A stretch of DNA of 64,000 nucleotides from Lota lota. Lineage: Eukaryota > Chordata > Actinopteri > Gadiformes > Lotidae. Under the pieces are notes generated by a model, which did not search any database, had not been told where the DNA came from, and saw only the letters and a program-made list of their open reading frames with translations. Location of the stretch: positions 124,001 through 188,000 of the forward strand of contig JACYXH010000232.1 in the NCBI GenBank assembly GCA_026745465.1. The letters are read 5' to 3'. Both the position numbers and the translations under genes were made by a program. Position 1 is the stretch's first letter, and each line of letters begins with the position of its first letter. This document shows, one piece after another, positions 45,435 to 57,896 of the stretch.

Positions 45435-48400
45435 AGATCACAAAGTGTACAGAAGGTAGCTAGTGATTGTTGTAAGTTTCTCACTTGTTCTTTCTCACTA
45501 ATTTACTACAGGTCCACGCATAAAACACACTCATCCAAAATAACGCACTGTGAGTGTGTGTGCGTGAGCATTGCAATATTGCTTTCCACGATCATGCACT
45601 GCCACGCCGGCAAAGCACTCGTTCATTCATAAAGGCTACATTTCCCTTTCCGTTTCTCAACGAACCAAAAACAAAACACGAAATGAAGAAACAACAATGA
45701 ATCCGCCCAGACCTAAAGCGGTAACGCGGCATCCCAAACTGAACGTTCAACGGAGAACGAAACGCTCGGCTCTCTTACAGCTGTTGAAGACGGCGGCGTA
45801 CACCCAGCACTGTGCGTAGCGCACCGGGTTGCGGCTGCGGTAGTAGCCCAACAGGATGTTGGTGCTGCCCGTCCAGGAAGTGGGCGCCACGCCATAGGAG
45901 TAGTCCCCGCTCCAGCTGCCCACCAGAACCCCGTCGTCATCCCGGGAGTTCAGCTGGAGGGGGGGGGGGGGGGGGGGGGGGGCACGCAACGGGCCGAGTG
46001 AGCGGTGTCGTCGTTTACGCACACGCGCACTCGCGGACGCACACACGCACACACTCACGGACACACAAACGCAGACTCACACTCACGGACGCTCACACAC
46101 ACACGCACACTCACAGACACACGCGCACAATCACACACACTCACGGACACACACGCACACACACTCACGGGCACACACGCACACACACACTCACGGACAC
46201 ACACGCACACACACTCACGGACACACAGGCACACTCACAGACACACACACACACACTCACGGACACACACACACTCACGGACACACACACACTCACGGAC
46301 ACACACGCACACTCACAGACACACACGCACACTCACGGACACACACGCACACACACACTCACGGACACACTCACGGACACACACACACACACACACTCAC
46401 GGACACACACTCACGGACACACAGGCACACTCACAGACACACACACACACACTCACGGACACACACACACTCACGGACACACACACACTCACGGACACAC
46501 ACGCACACTCACAGACACACACGCACACTCACGGACACACACGCACACACACACTCACGGACACACTCACGGACACACACACACACACACACACAGACAC
46601 ACACGCACACTCACTGACACACACGCACAGGCACACACGCACACACACACTCACGGACACACACGCACAGGCACACACGAAAAGGGGTCAGCAATGAGAA
46701 GGACTTTCTGATCCTTCCACGTAGTTCCTGTGATGGCGTGCATCTGACTCTACCGTCTGCCTGCAGTCGCTTTAAAAGGTGCTGAACGGTGATTTATGCT
46801 AAAAGCTGATCCGGGTGGTACCATGGCAGAGGCTATCCTGGCCACTTTGACCGGGTCTCCTCGGTTGACGATGGGCATCTCAGCCCGGTCCATGATGTAG
46901 AGACAGGCGTCTAGAACCCCGTAGTCAAACTGAAACACAAAGAACTACATCAACCACAAGGACCGCTCCATGGCTTGGATGGCTTTTATTCGTAGTCGGT
47001 TGTTGTTTTTTTATTTTTGATCGTTTATTAGCTCCTGTAAACAAACGAGCCACTCAAAGTAGCTTTGAACATCGTTTTTTAATTGGTTATAAATCTCAAA
47101 CGATCTTCAACATGGGCCATTTTATCACCGTTGCTGAACTATGAACCGTAATAAGATGGAAACCGGTTTGAATCCGGTTTAAACCCTAGGGGGTTTCGCC
47201 AGCTTGTGAACGCTCCCCTCTGCCTCGAATTGAAGTGGCGTTTTCGGGACGTCGAGATGCCTTGTCGGAGGCACTTCCACGTCACGACGAAGGGACACCG
47301 CGACAGCGAGAGGGTACGCCAACGCCAACGCCGCGGCCTGCGTGCATGTGTGGAGCGCCGTCTGGGTGGCGGCTGAAGATCCCATAGCGTTCTCATTTGA
47401 GCTGAAACAGGGGGTTCCCTCACGCTGCAAGCTCCACTAGTTCCTTCCCGCTATTTGATTTGTCCTCGAGGCGCGCATCCCCGTGGTTGCCATGGTTTCC
47501 CCTCACCTGGCCGAAGTTCCAGTTGCGCTCGGCGATGTCATCCCAGGTGCCGTGGTAGATGACCCCCGACTCGTTGAGCACGCACTCTGCCCTCTCCTCC
47601 TCGTCGTCCAGGAACACCGCATCGTCTGGGCGGAACCAGAGGGAATCATGGGAGATGGAGTTCAAAGCAAACCCAAGAGCTGTCTGTCAGCCAATCTATC
47701 CATCCATCCATCTATCTATCCATCCATCCATCTATCATCCATCCATCCATCCATCCATCCATCATCTATCATCCATCCATCCATCCATCATCTATCATCC
47801 ATCCATCCATCCATCATCTATCATCCATCCATCCATCTATCTATCCATCTATCATCCATCCATTTATAATCCATCCATCCAGCATCTATCCATCTATCTA
47901 TCCATCCATCCATCTATCATCCATCCATTTATAATCCATCCATCCAGCATCTATCCATCTATCTATCCATCATCTATCATCCATCCATCATCTATCATCC
48001 ATCCATCCATCCATCATCTATCATCCATCCATCCATCCATCATCTATCATCCATCCATCCATCCATCATCTATCATCCATCCATCCATCCATCATCTATC
48101 ATCCATCCATCCATCCATCATCTATCATCCATCCATCCATCCATCATCTATCATCCATCCATCCATCCATCATCTATCATCCATCCATCCATCCATCATC
48201 TATCATCCCTAACCCCCCTTCCCTCCCTCCGCTCCTACCCTTCACCCAGGGGTTGTACAGGATGTAGAGGTCGCGGCTGTCGTCCTGCTTGGTCCTGCGG
48301 ACGCCGTAGGGCGTCACCACGGCGACGTACAGGCGGTAGCGCCCCACGATGGCGTCGGCCGTCGGCGTGATGCCCATGGTGACCGTGGCGCCGGCGGTCT

Positions 48401-50898
48401 CCGCCACGCGGCCCGCCCAGGAGCTCTGGCGCTCCGGCGTGGGGAAGACCGGCACGTAGGTGTTTTTGCTGAACTGGGGGCTGGGGCCTGGGGAGGAGGC
48501 AGGAAGTAGGGGACAGGCGGGCAGCCAATCACAAGGGAGGCATGTTGTGGAGAATTAGCATAAGGCGGGAGAGGGGGGGGGGAGGGTATGTATATATCCC
48601 CCTGTCGTAGGACAAGTTGTAGGACATGTTTATGACAAATATCACATCCTTAATCCCAGGATATTATATATATATACTAGGTTATTAGCGATATTTCACA
48701 CACAGTAGACCATCAAAAAGGTATCACATGGACACTCGCAACTAAAGATCAAACTGGAAATTGCATTATTTGGCAAATGTGTATCGAAGTGTGAAACCTT
48801 GCGTTACGTTGCAAACAAACCAAATCCCATAACTGCTGCCAAATTATTTAGCGACCGTCGTCGGGATTACACGTTAATCCGGCACCGGCCACGGGGGCCA
48901 TTTCCCGGCCCCCGGAGCACGGATTGGGCACCGCCACTGTGCTCCGACTGCACCGTCTCGCCACACTCACCGATGCCAAACTCCACGGCGAACTTGTCCT
49001 TGGTGGCGTCGTAGGGCCGGTCGAAGGCGATCTTCACCTGGAACTCCTGCCCTCTGCGCACGGCCAGCAGGTTGGTGTTGAACAGGTCGGTGTGGTGCTG
49101 CACACGGTTGCTCTCGTCCGGCTTCTTCAGCATGTCCACCTCCAGGATGTCCAGGTACTCTGCGGTGGAGACGTGCAGAAACATAAGTTTTGTGTGTTGG
49201 TGGCGGTGTCAGGTGGTGGTGGTGGTGGTGGTGGTGTCAGGTGGTGGTGGTGGTGGTGTCAGGTGGTGGTGGTGGTGGTGGTGTCAGGTGGTGGTGGTGG
49301 TGGTGTCAGGTGGGGATGGTGTCAGGTGGTGGTGGTGTCAGGTGGTGGTGTCAGGTGGTGGTGGTGTCAGGTGGGGATGGTGGTGATGGTGTCAGGTGGG
49401 GATGGTGGTGGTGTCAGGTGGGGATGGTGTCGGGTTGTGGTGTTGGTGGTGGTAGTGGTGTCAGGTGGTGGTGGTGGTGGTGGTGTCAGGTGGTGGTGTC
49501 AGGTGGTGGTGTCAGGTGGTGGTGGTGGTGGTGGTGGTGTCAGGTGGTGGTGTCAGGTGGTGGTGGTGGTGGTGGTGTTGGTGGTGGTGGTGGTGGTGGT
49601 GTTGGTGGTGGTGGTGGTGGTGGTGTCAGGTGGTGGTGGTGGTGGTGGTGGTGTCAGGTGGGGATGGTGGTGGGCGTGATTGAAGTGGTGGCAGTATTGG
49701 TTTTTGGTGGTGATGGATGTGGCGGTAGGGATGGTGTTGGTGAAGCTGCTGGTGGTGGAGGGAGGGGTGTTGGGGATGTTGGTTGAGGGTGGTGGAGGTG
49801 GTGGTGGTGGTGATGGAGGCAAATAGGTCTCTAGAGGGCCAAAGGCAAAGTCATCGCCATAGTGTTGTGGTTGGGGAGGGCGGCCAGTGGGTGGCATTTC
49901 CTTTGTAGAGAATCGCTAACGGCTCTTTACAAAGGAACATTGAACCAGAAGGAGATTGAACCAAAACGGTTGTCATTTTGGTTCAATCTCCTTCTGGTCC
50001 ATGCGATAGAAGTCCCTCTATCCTCCGAGGGCGTCGATCATGTGTCAGGAAGTGGCCCCGTTGCGTGGCCCCCAGGGCTTATCAGCAGGGGCCATTGTTA
50101 ACACTTCGACTTATCTTTGGTAAAGCAGGACGTCTGTCAGCTCGTTACTATCCGGCTACTTCTCTTTACTTCCCCATATGCAGACAAACAGAATTAACTG
50201 TTTTCATGCCGTTATCGGATTACACTAAAAGCCTTGGTGACCTTATATAGACCTACCTTGCCCCCTTCACCTGTCGTTATGCCCTTATATGGACGCACTT
50301 TGCCGTCTTCATCTGTCTTTATGCCCTTATATGGACGCACCATGCACTCTTCATCTGGCGTTATGCCCTTATATGGACGCACCTTGCAGTCTTCACCCGT
50401 TGTTATGCCCTTATATGGACGCACCTTGCAGTCTTCACCTGTGGTTATGCCATTTAATAGGTAAACTATACCTTGCCTATGCACTCCTCTCCCTCTACAT
50501 TCTTAATAAAACCCCAGGACCTTCTGGAAGACTCACTGGGCTGCGTCTTGTTACCCTTTCTCTCACGTCTACTCAACGCTTGTGTCGAGAGTCAAGCTGT
50601 GAAACTCCCTCCCTCCCTCACTCCTTCACTCCCTCCTTCACTCCCTCACTCCCTCCCTCCCTCCCTCCCTCCCTCCCTCCCTCCCTCACTCACCAGCCAG
50701 AGACGGCAAGCCTCTCGGTCCAGGAGCTACGAAGTATTCAAACTCGGGCAGTTCGTCCGCGTCTTCGTTGGAGCTGGCGCTGGGGGTCACCACACGGCCG
50801 CGGTGCGTCACCTTGGGAGGGGGGCCGTCCGGAAGGGCGGGGGGCGGGTCCGAGCTGGCGACGGCGATGGGGGGCGCGGTGGCGTCTGGGTCTGCCAT
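39366..50898 (-). CDS. f13a1: Coagulation factor XIII A chain (transglutaminase)
   Basis: Fourteen coding exons: 50898-50694, 49159-48971, 48487-48239, 47625-47507, 46929-46822, 45953-45779, 45239-45101, 44662-44559, 44203-44115, 43463-43310, 41888-41613, 41049-40889, 40535-40399 and 39507-39366. They give 748 residues; human factor XIII A has 732. The enzyme cross-links fibrin through glutamyl-lysine bonds, using calcium. The activation peptide has the thrombin-type site GPRGLPS where human reads VVPRGV. The catalytic triad is visible as the Cys in [10 protein letters not shown], the His in NYHCWNE and the Asp in [20 protein letters not shown] carries calcium-region acidic residues, and two beta-barrels follow. 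[28 protein letters not shown] and FVFAEVNSD are diagnostic of F13A rather than TGM2. There is no signal peptide, as expected. Intron 9 uses a GC donor. Almost every intron holds large tandem repeats. TGM1-like was considered but fits worse. Confidence 0.95.
39578..39843. repeat. Three tandem perfect hairpins (85-bp palindromic satellite)
   Basis: Each unit has a 31-bp arm (39578-39608), an 11-nt loop (attaagttaaa) and the exact complementary arm (39620-39650). Units repeat at 39663 and 39748 with spacer ggctcagtggtc, and a partial fourth arm starts at 39833. Lies in the last factor XIII A intron, 70 bp from the terminal exon. Confidence 0.95.
41050..41484. repeat. CA-rich microsatellite/minisatellite at exon 12 acceptor
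   Basis: CACACA with cacaatgacac and GCAC interruptions, and a duplicated block with gtacagacacacatatatata at 41188 and 41410. On the minus strand it is the TG-rich tract ending in the tcccag acceptor of factor XIII A exon 12. Confidence 0.93.
41899..42268. repeat. Poly-G, (GGGA)n and (GACA)n tracts
   Basis: A G run at 41899-41925 is the poly-C tract of the exon 11 acceptor on the minus strand. It is followed by GGGA-type units to about 42135 and a (CAGA)n run at 42224-42268. Confidence 0.9.
42433..43312 (-). repeat. 20-bp array, about 44 copies, starting at a 5' splice site
   Basis: Unit ACGGGGGCCCGCCTGACCTK, with TTAC and TGAC variants interspersed. On the minus strand every unit carries AGGTCAGG, which is identical to the real exon 10 donor (GAAG then GTCAGG at 43309), and half also carry GTAAGG. 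The three copies nearest the exon are the most diverged, consistent with the array growing outward from the splice site. Confidence 0.95.
43680..43870 (-). mobile_element. LINE 3' tail fragment
   Basis: The minus strand ends in tacacatgacaataacgtttgaacttgaacc, a familiar 3' tail of fish non-LTR elements. Only the non-coding end is present, inside factor XIII A intron 9. Confidence 0.45.
45243..45432. repeat. CA-rich repeat at exon 7 acceptor
   Basis: CACACA with gttacaac and atatatac interruptions; minus-strand TG tract ending in the gttccag acceptor of factor XIII A exon 7. Confidence 0.93.
45959..46680. repeat. Poly-G and CACGGACACA minisatellite
   Basis: A run of about 23 G (exon 6 acceptor poly-C on the minus strand) is followed by 660 bp of cacacg/ctcacggacacaca units. 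A block of about 200 bp is duplicated (46195-46390 and 46390-46580). Confidence 0.93.
47690..48212. repeat. (ATCC)n / ATCATCT tetranucleotide satellite
   Basis: About 500 bp of catccatccatccatcatctatc units filling most of factor XIII A intron 3. Confidence 0.95.
49200..49680. repeat. GGT/TCAGGTGG minisatellite
   Basis: (GGT)n blocks separated by gtcaggtgg. Intron 1 of the coding region of factor XIII A. Related GGT-rich sequence continues to about 49815. Confidence 0.95.
49942..50000. other. 25-bp stem, 9-nt loop hairpin
   Basis: Arm gaaccagaaggagattg...(49942-49966), loop cggttgtca, and the complementary arm (49976-50000) with one mismatch. It stands alone in a factor XIII A intron; could be a hairpin RNA or a tiny foldback insertion. 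Confidence 0.6.
50242..50455. repeat. 42-bp minisatellite, five copies
   Basis: Unit begins ccttatatggacgcacctt and continues gcagtcttcacctgtngttatg. Followed by (CTCC)n at 50600-50690, which runs into the donor of the first coding factor XIII A exon. Confidence 0.93.
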
Positions 50899-52737
50899 GG
50901 CGGGCGGTCAACGGGAGATCTGGCCTAGGACTTTCCCCGAGCAAAACAAAACAGAGCAGCTTTCAAACGCAGAAACCATCGCTGGAGCCTCGTTGTGCCC
51001 CCTGGGGGGGGGGGGGGGGGGGCGCGTGCGTCTCTCCTGGAGCCAGCGACCCCGCATGCGTTGGCGGTGGGCGGTGGCTGGACCTTGTGAGGCTGGGAGG
51101 AATACTTCATACAAGCTGTGTGCAGAAATCTGCTTTAGGTTTGCACACAAAGCAAAAATGTCTTTGAGCATCGTCGGCGAGTGCGTGCGCGTAGTTTATG
51201 CAATGGGGGAATATTATTCAAGAATGCTTCAGCAATGAATACAAAGCACCCCAAAATAATGTGGTTGAAAAAGGAATAGCCAGATGTTTGTTGTTGGGTT
51301 TTTTTATCTCGAGTGCCTGCAGCCAAAGGGAATATGGTCCATTTTTATTAGCTTTCAACATCTTATAAATTGGGATATTTAAAGTGTTTTGCAGTGCTTG
51401 CAGTCACTGTGTGAATGGCGTTCATTGTCTATGACTTCTTTTGCATTTATAATGTGCTCATAAATCTCAGTAAAATATGTGATGATGTCACCGCCTTCTT
51501 CCTGCCCTCTGCTTTGTTGTTGTTTGTGTTGCAGGCCTGGCTTACCTGGCTGAGTCAGCTTAGTTGGAAACACCTGAAGCTGGGCGTGGCTATTCAAACC
51601 CCAAAATAAACACGACATACGTTAGACAAACGTAATGAGTGATGAGTCAAAGCCTTAACGAGCTGCGTGTTACCTTAAGTGTCCCACCATGCCATCTCTT
51701 TGACTCATGACTTGAAAAGGGTCATGGAAAATGTCCTGGAACAGTGAAAGTAGTTCAAAACCATAAATAGTTGGAGCTGTCATTTTCACCGAGACATGTC
51801 ACTGCGAGGGACTCCAGCGATGGGGCTCTGGGGCGGTTACATCATGTGGTTGAGGGGTGGCCATGTTGGAGCTGCTCTGTGGTTTATAATGGCTGAGTCA
51901 GTGTCTCCACATACCCCCAACCCCCCCCCCCCCAACACACACACACACACATGTATATACACACACACACACTCTCTCAAACCCACATGCACTCAAACAG
52001 ACGAAAATACACACACACCTTGAAAAAAAACACACATGTAAATACACACATACACTCTCAAACCCACACGCGCTCAAACAGACGAAAATACACACACCTT
52101 GAAAAAAAATAATAATATGCATACACACACATACACAAAACCAATATGCACATACATACACACACAAACAACAATATGCACACAACATACAAACGGCACA
52201 CAAAAAGACACACCCACCACTGTGTTTTTAGAGGAACCAGAATCTTTCCTTTTCATATTCCTGCAACTCAAGAATCAAAACTATCTTATGTGTTACATTA
52301 TTAAACTTCAACGATGGCACCTCGTGCGTTGCTTATATACCCTGAGTATTTCCAAAAAACCCTCCTCTTACATTTGCAGGTGCAGCACTAGTAGTACATG
52401 AATGTTGAGATTGTGTATTTTTGTTGCAGAGTCAAATAAACACAGATGTTGTTGGGGAATGTTTTTAAAGAACAGCTGTCAAGCAGCTGGCCTTCATCAT
52501 TGTGTGTCTGAGTGTAACACACACAAAGAAGTGGTATGTTTTACTGGCTTTTCCGTTTTCATTTATACTTTTTTTCTACTATCCAGTTAGGTGCTAAGGT
52601 CCCGTGATGTAACCCTGAAAGAAATATTTTTTCCCAAACTTTTAGATTTTTCTTTAATTTCTCTGAAAAAGTTTTGGTTTAGCTTCTTTGCCGTTCTACT
52701 TTGTGACACACCTTCACCTTCGGGTAAGGTTCAGGGT

Positions 52738-52977
52738 TAGATTAACCCTACTAACCCTAACCCTACTAACCCTTACCCTACTAACCCTAACCCTACTAAC
52801 CCTAACCCTACTAACCCTAACCCTACTAACCCTAACCCTACTAACCCTACTAACCCTAACCCTACTAACCCTAACCCTACTAACCCTAACCCTACTAACC
52901 CTACTAACCCTACTAACCCTAACCCTACTAACCCTACTAACCCTAACCCTACTAACCCTAACCCTACTAACCCTAGT
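52738..52977. repeat. Telomere-like CCCTAA/CCCTACTAA minisatellite
   Basis: Alternating ccctaac and cctactaa units related to vertebrate telomere repeats, in the long 5' intron of factor XIII A. Shorter copies occur at 2757-2792 and 33168-33182. Confidence 0.93.
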
Positions 52978-53140
52978 TAGTAGGAGGTAAGACAACGCAC
53001 GGCGGTAAAAGCAGAACTTCTCAAACCTATTTCCCATATTGGTCTTTCCACTAAGGGAAGTGTAAAAACACAAAGGACAAAAACCAACGGAAACAGTTCA
53101 ATAAACAGTGAAAATCAGAGTGAGTATTGCTGATTCTCAC

Positions 53141-53240
53141 CGAAACTCTGCTGTGAAAGAGGAGCGGATGAAGAGTCCCTTGCTCGTTGCTCTGGAGGGT
53201 TCCTCTGGCTCTTTGCTCTGGAGGGTGGGGGAGAAGCTCA
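53141..53240 (-). other. f13a1: Probable non-coding first exon of factor XIII A
   Basis: Downstream of a TATA box, the minus strand runs to a strong donor (GTTTCG then gtgaga, after 53141). Just before the coding ATG there is a matching acceptor (gtcctag, about 50925). Mammalian F13A1 likewise has a non-coding exon 1 and its ATG in exon 2. The transcript start is estimated from TATA spacing. Confidence 0.55.
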
Positions 53241-53264
53241 GGCAGAACACCACCTCTGCTTCCA

Positions 53265-53272
53265 CTTATATA
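53265..53272 (-). promoter_or_regulatory. TATA box, likely factor XIII A promoter
   Basis: Minus-strand TATATAAG about 25-30 bp upstream of the presumed first exon start. Long (TG)n tracts lie immediately upstream, at 53299-53324 and 53423-53651. Confidence 0.55.
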
Positions 53273-53293
53273 CAGAGGAGGAGTAGGCTAGCT

Positions 53294-53326
<33 letters not shown>

Positions 53327-53420
53327 TCCGTACATGTGGTCTGGGGTAAATACATGTGGGATGGGTTTGTGCAAGCATGTTCAAATTGATGAGCGTGTGT
53401 GCATACATGCATGTATTTTG

Positions 53421-53655
<235 letters not shown>

Positions 53656-54254
53656 CACGTCCATCAGTCTGAGGTAGGAGGTAGGTGGGGAATCTACCGT
53701 CTCTATATAAGAGCTAAAAGCGACCCTTTCCAGTGATTCACATGTAATCAGCTGCAATGACCACTGTCTCTGCAGCACACGGATTAGCCAGAGTTAAACC
53801 TGCACTATATGTTCCTTTTCACATTAAAAATATATAAAAAGTTTCTCAAGAATAAAACGCGCCCATCCACGAGTCAATCCGTCCAGGGAATCTTTCGCTA
53901 TCAATCGCTTATTTCTTGTCTGCTTTTGCCCGTCGTTTGAAAATGATACAGCTGTAACTGTAGCTACAGCTCAAGCCACTAGAGGCCGCTAATGGGGAAA
54001 ACGTACACAGTGCAGGTTTAATAAGTAATATGTCCCATCCCCAACATTTACAAACAGAACATAAACAACGTGCCATCACTATGGCAATAGCCATTGGACA
54101 CATAACAGTTTGTCACATGCGCTATTATAATTAATGGTGTGAAACCAACATCACCGATTTGTTCCTGTTCAAAAACAAAGGATTTGTTGTATTATCCACA
54201 CACACACACAAAAAAAACAAATGAGTTCATTTTCATGAATCACCCTTTGCTAAG

Positions 54255-55195
54255 AAAGTGTGCGTGTTCATGTGCGTGTGTTACTCTGTGCACGTTTGTT
54301 GCAGTGTGTCTCAGTGTGTGTGAATGCATGTGCGTGTGTGTGCATGTACATGCGTGTGTGTTACTCTGCGCACGTTTGTTGGAGTGTGTCTCAGTGTGTG
54401 TGCATGCATGTGCGTGTGTGTGCATGTACATGCGTGTGTGTGTGTGTGTTACTCTGCGCACGTTTGTTGCAGTGTGTCTCAGTGTGTGTGAATGCATGTG
54501 CGTGTGTGTGCATGTACATGCGTGTGTGTTACTCTGCGCACGTTTGTTGGAGTGTGTCTCAGTGTGTGTGCATGCATGTGCGTGTGTGTGCATGTACATG
54601 CGTGTGTGTGTGTGTGTTACTCTGCGCACGTTTGTTGCAGTGTGTCTCAGTGTGTGTGAATGCATGTGCGTGTGTGTGCATGTACATGCGTGTGTGTTAC
54701 TCTGTGCACGTTTGTTGGAGTGTGTCTCAGTGTGTGTGAATGCATGTGCGTGTGTGTGCATGTACATGCGTGTGTGATACTCTGCGCACGTTTGTTGGAG
54801 TGTGTCTCAGTGTGTGTGCATGCATGTGCGTGTGTGTGCATGTACATGCGTGTGTGTGTGTTACTCTGTGCACGTTTGTTGCAGTGTGTCTGAGTGTGTG
54901 TGAATGCATGTGCGTGTGCGTGCATGTACATGCGTGTGTGTGTGTGTTACTCTGCGCACGTTTGTTGGAGTGTGTCTCAGTGTGTGTGCATGCATGTGCG
55001 TGTGTGTGCATGTACATGCGTGTGTGTGTGTGTTACTCTGCGCACGTTTGTGGGAGTGTGTCTCAGTGTGTGTGCATGCATGTGCGTGTGTGTGCATGTA
55101 CATGCGTGTGTGTGTGTGTTACTCTGCGCACGTTTGTGGGAGTGTGTCTCAGTGTGTGTGCATGCATGTGCGTGTGTGTGTGTGTGCATGCATAC
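54255..55195. repeat. 80-90-bp TG-rich minisatellite, about 11 copies
   Basis: Each unit holds gttactctgcgcacgtttgtt, gtgtctcagtgtgtg, gcatgcatgtgcgtg and gtacatgcgtg. Units differ in the number of TG dinucleotides. No gene is recognised between 53800 and 57216. A CpG-richer stretch (55200-55720) has no convincing exon. Confidence 0.95.
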
Positions 55196-56776
55196 CTCTC
55201 CAGTAAGTGGTTGGGCCGACGCTGGGGCAGCTGCTGGCAGGAACACTCCTTTCACCACGTCGACCACGGCCTTGGTGGGCGGAGTCTGGCGGGGAGCATA
55301 GTGCAGGGATTGTTGTGGCACCCTTGGCTTGCAGAAAGTAGGAAACACCCGCAGAGAAGAGGGGGCGACGTCATTACTCAAGGAGAGGTTGGGAAAGCGA
55401 GCTGCGGAGGATTTTAAACCGGGCCACGCAGCGCACAACGCTGGAAAGCTTGAGCACGGCGATAGCTTAAAAATAAAAGTCGAACGCCTTATGCATTTCT
55501 TCTCCGACTGAATGTATGTCACCATTACTAAAATAAAAGCGTAATGCGGAAATGTGAATGTTTCTGAACACTGTGCTCCTAACACGGGTTCCGTTCTTCC
55601 CGTGACGACGAAGTGCCTCAGAAGAAGCTACTTCGACGTCCCGAGGAGAATCGACCTGACGCTGAGGGGGTACGCGAACCCCACGGTGTGTGGAGCACCC
55701 CACCTCCGTAGATCTCTCAGCCCAAAACTTTTATTTTTATAATTACCATTATTAACATTACCTTAATAACGTTCAAAACTCAAGCTGTGACGGTTCGCTC
55801 CACCGACCCTTTCAAAAATGTCCATCTTGTGTATGGAAATAAGTGGGCCTGTAACCAAGGCTTGGATGGATTCTTGCTAAAACCTCAGTGCACCACTGGT
55901 CATCATTGTCATAACCCTTTCCAACTGGCTGAAATGGTGTCAGATGGTGACACAAGTCAAAGGAAATGGCCTAAACGACGTTGTGCCCTTAGACGCAACG
56001 GATGATGTGTGTGGTTGGTTTTCAACCGCTTGTTTAATTCCCTTCTCAGGCCTTCAGCCTCGCAGTGGAACTCGGATCAGTTGCGACAGTTGCTGGTGTC
56101 TGCGACACAAAAAACATGTCACTTCCTGTACTATAGTGTTATTTCCTTGCATCGCGCTCTCTCTCGCTCTCTGTCTCCTCAAATCTAAAGAGTCTTCATA
56201 GATGGCTTAGACTCTGTGTTGAGGGTTTAATTTTGGATGGGTAGAGCCAATAACAATACGTATACCAAGACCTAGATAATATTTTAGCCCAATAATAAAT
56301 ATTACACCGCATTAATAAATGAAATGGAATTCTGTCTCAAAATGTATGTCAGCAAAAAACAACCGATTTCCAACTGAACGATTTTCCGAAATGTGAATAG
56401 TCGTTCATCATAAAATACATGATGTCCCTGCTGTGTGAGTCATGTTATTTCAGGGCCACAAATTGATGACGCTCCCTTAACCACAGGGGGGGCTAGCTCC
56501 AACCCTCCCCACTGGGCCTTTAGTACGACACAGGAACCTGGTTGGCTGTCAGTTTATGAATCAGGGAATCTTATCTACATGGATGCAGCCACGCGTTGGC
56601 ATCTCTCTGCCTTTGGCGCAGGAGGCCTCAGCGTTTGCCTGCCTGTTTACAGAGTTTATGAATGGCTGCAGGGACCCAAGTTCAATCTTCCTGTTGTACA
56701 GTTGAACAGTTGTGAAAAACCACAAGATGATGACATGACCAAGTGGATTTCTTACGCTTCTGCATTCTGTTCTGTT

Positions 56777-56784
<8 letters not shown>

Positions 56785-56872
<88 letters not shown>

Positions 56873-57009
56873 CAATACCACCCCAGCAAAGGAGAAGAAT
56901 CACACACAGACACAGCCTGATGAAAGTAGCACCCCACCACACACAACAACACCACCCCAGCAAAGGAGCATCTCACACGGGCACAGCCTGATGAAAGTAG
57001 CACCCCCAC

Positions 57010-57061
<52 letters not shown>
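56785..57061. repeat. (CA)n blocks with a duplicated 65-bp spacer
   Basis: (CA)n at 56785-56871 and 57015-57061. Between them lie two copies of a segment containing caccccagcaaaggag and cacagcctgatgaaagtagc. Confidence 0.95.
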
Positions 57062-57064
<3 letters not shown>

Positions 57065-57216
57065 TCCATTAACGCACGTACGATACAATCGTTGTGCTCC
57101 ATTGTGCAAAAGGGCTTTGAAGACGAAGCCCTGCCGAAGTAGGTAGACGCAAAAAGGAACAAGCGACCAAAAAAGAGGAAGAGGAGGAGAACACCCTGGA
57201 GGAAGAGCGAGGTCAG

Positions 57217-57832
57217 ATGGACGCAATGAACAGCGACGGCAGTTCAGCCGATGACTCAAGCGCCGGTGAGTTTTTTCGTCTGTTCAGAGCTTTTATTTTT
57301 CGGGCATTTAAGGCTCTGGGTATTTCCTGGTGCAATATACTAGCATCAGGTTTGTACAATGATGATAACACAACACAAATCTTACACTTCAGGGTACAAA
57401 GGTGATGCCAGTTGGTCTAGCTTAGATATATGCCATCAGTTATGTTGCTGCAGGTGTCACATTTGTGTAGGACTGCATCAGCCATTATTGTGTAGCTTTT
57501 TGTTGAATGTTAAGCAATCTCTATAACTATAACTATAACTGGGAACAGTGATCATTCGTCAAACTGTGCAGGATGGTCTAGTTACTAGGGTGTTAAGACT
57601 TCCATCCAAAGGATTCTGGGTTCGATCCTGTGTCTGCAGTCCTGTAGGCATCCTTGTGCAAGATGACCTCCCCCATACCTGCTCCTTAATGCCATCTACA
57701 TTGAATTGACTCCAAGTTGCTTTGGATAAAAGCATCTGCTAAATAGCGTTGGTCGAACATTACACATTAGGACGTTGAGTGATAACAATCAAGTCACTGG
57801 GTGTGTGGGTGTGGGTGTGTGGGTGTGGGTGT

Positions 57833-57896
<64 letters not shown>

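Noticed and set aside
49190-49786. Trp/Val/Gly-rich frames
   Set aside because: Translation of (GGT)n repeats in a factor XIII A intron.
55200-55585. Minus-strand frame with [19 protein letters not shown]
   Set aside because: A plausible donor exists but there is no start, partner exon or family match; composition may be chance.
56435-56760. Plus-strand frame after an acceptor-like tttcag (GASSNPPHWAFSTTQEP...)
   Set aside because: No homologous family recognised, and the frame runs into a (CA)n tract; likely repeat-derived.
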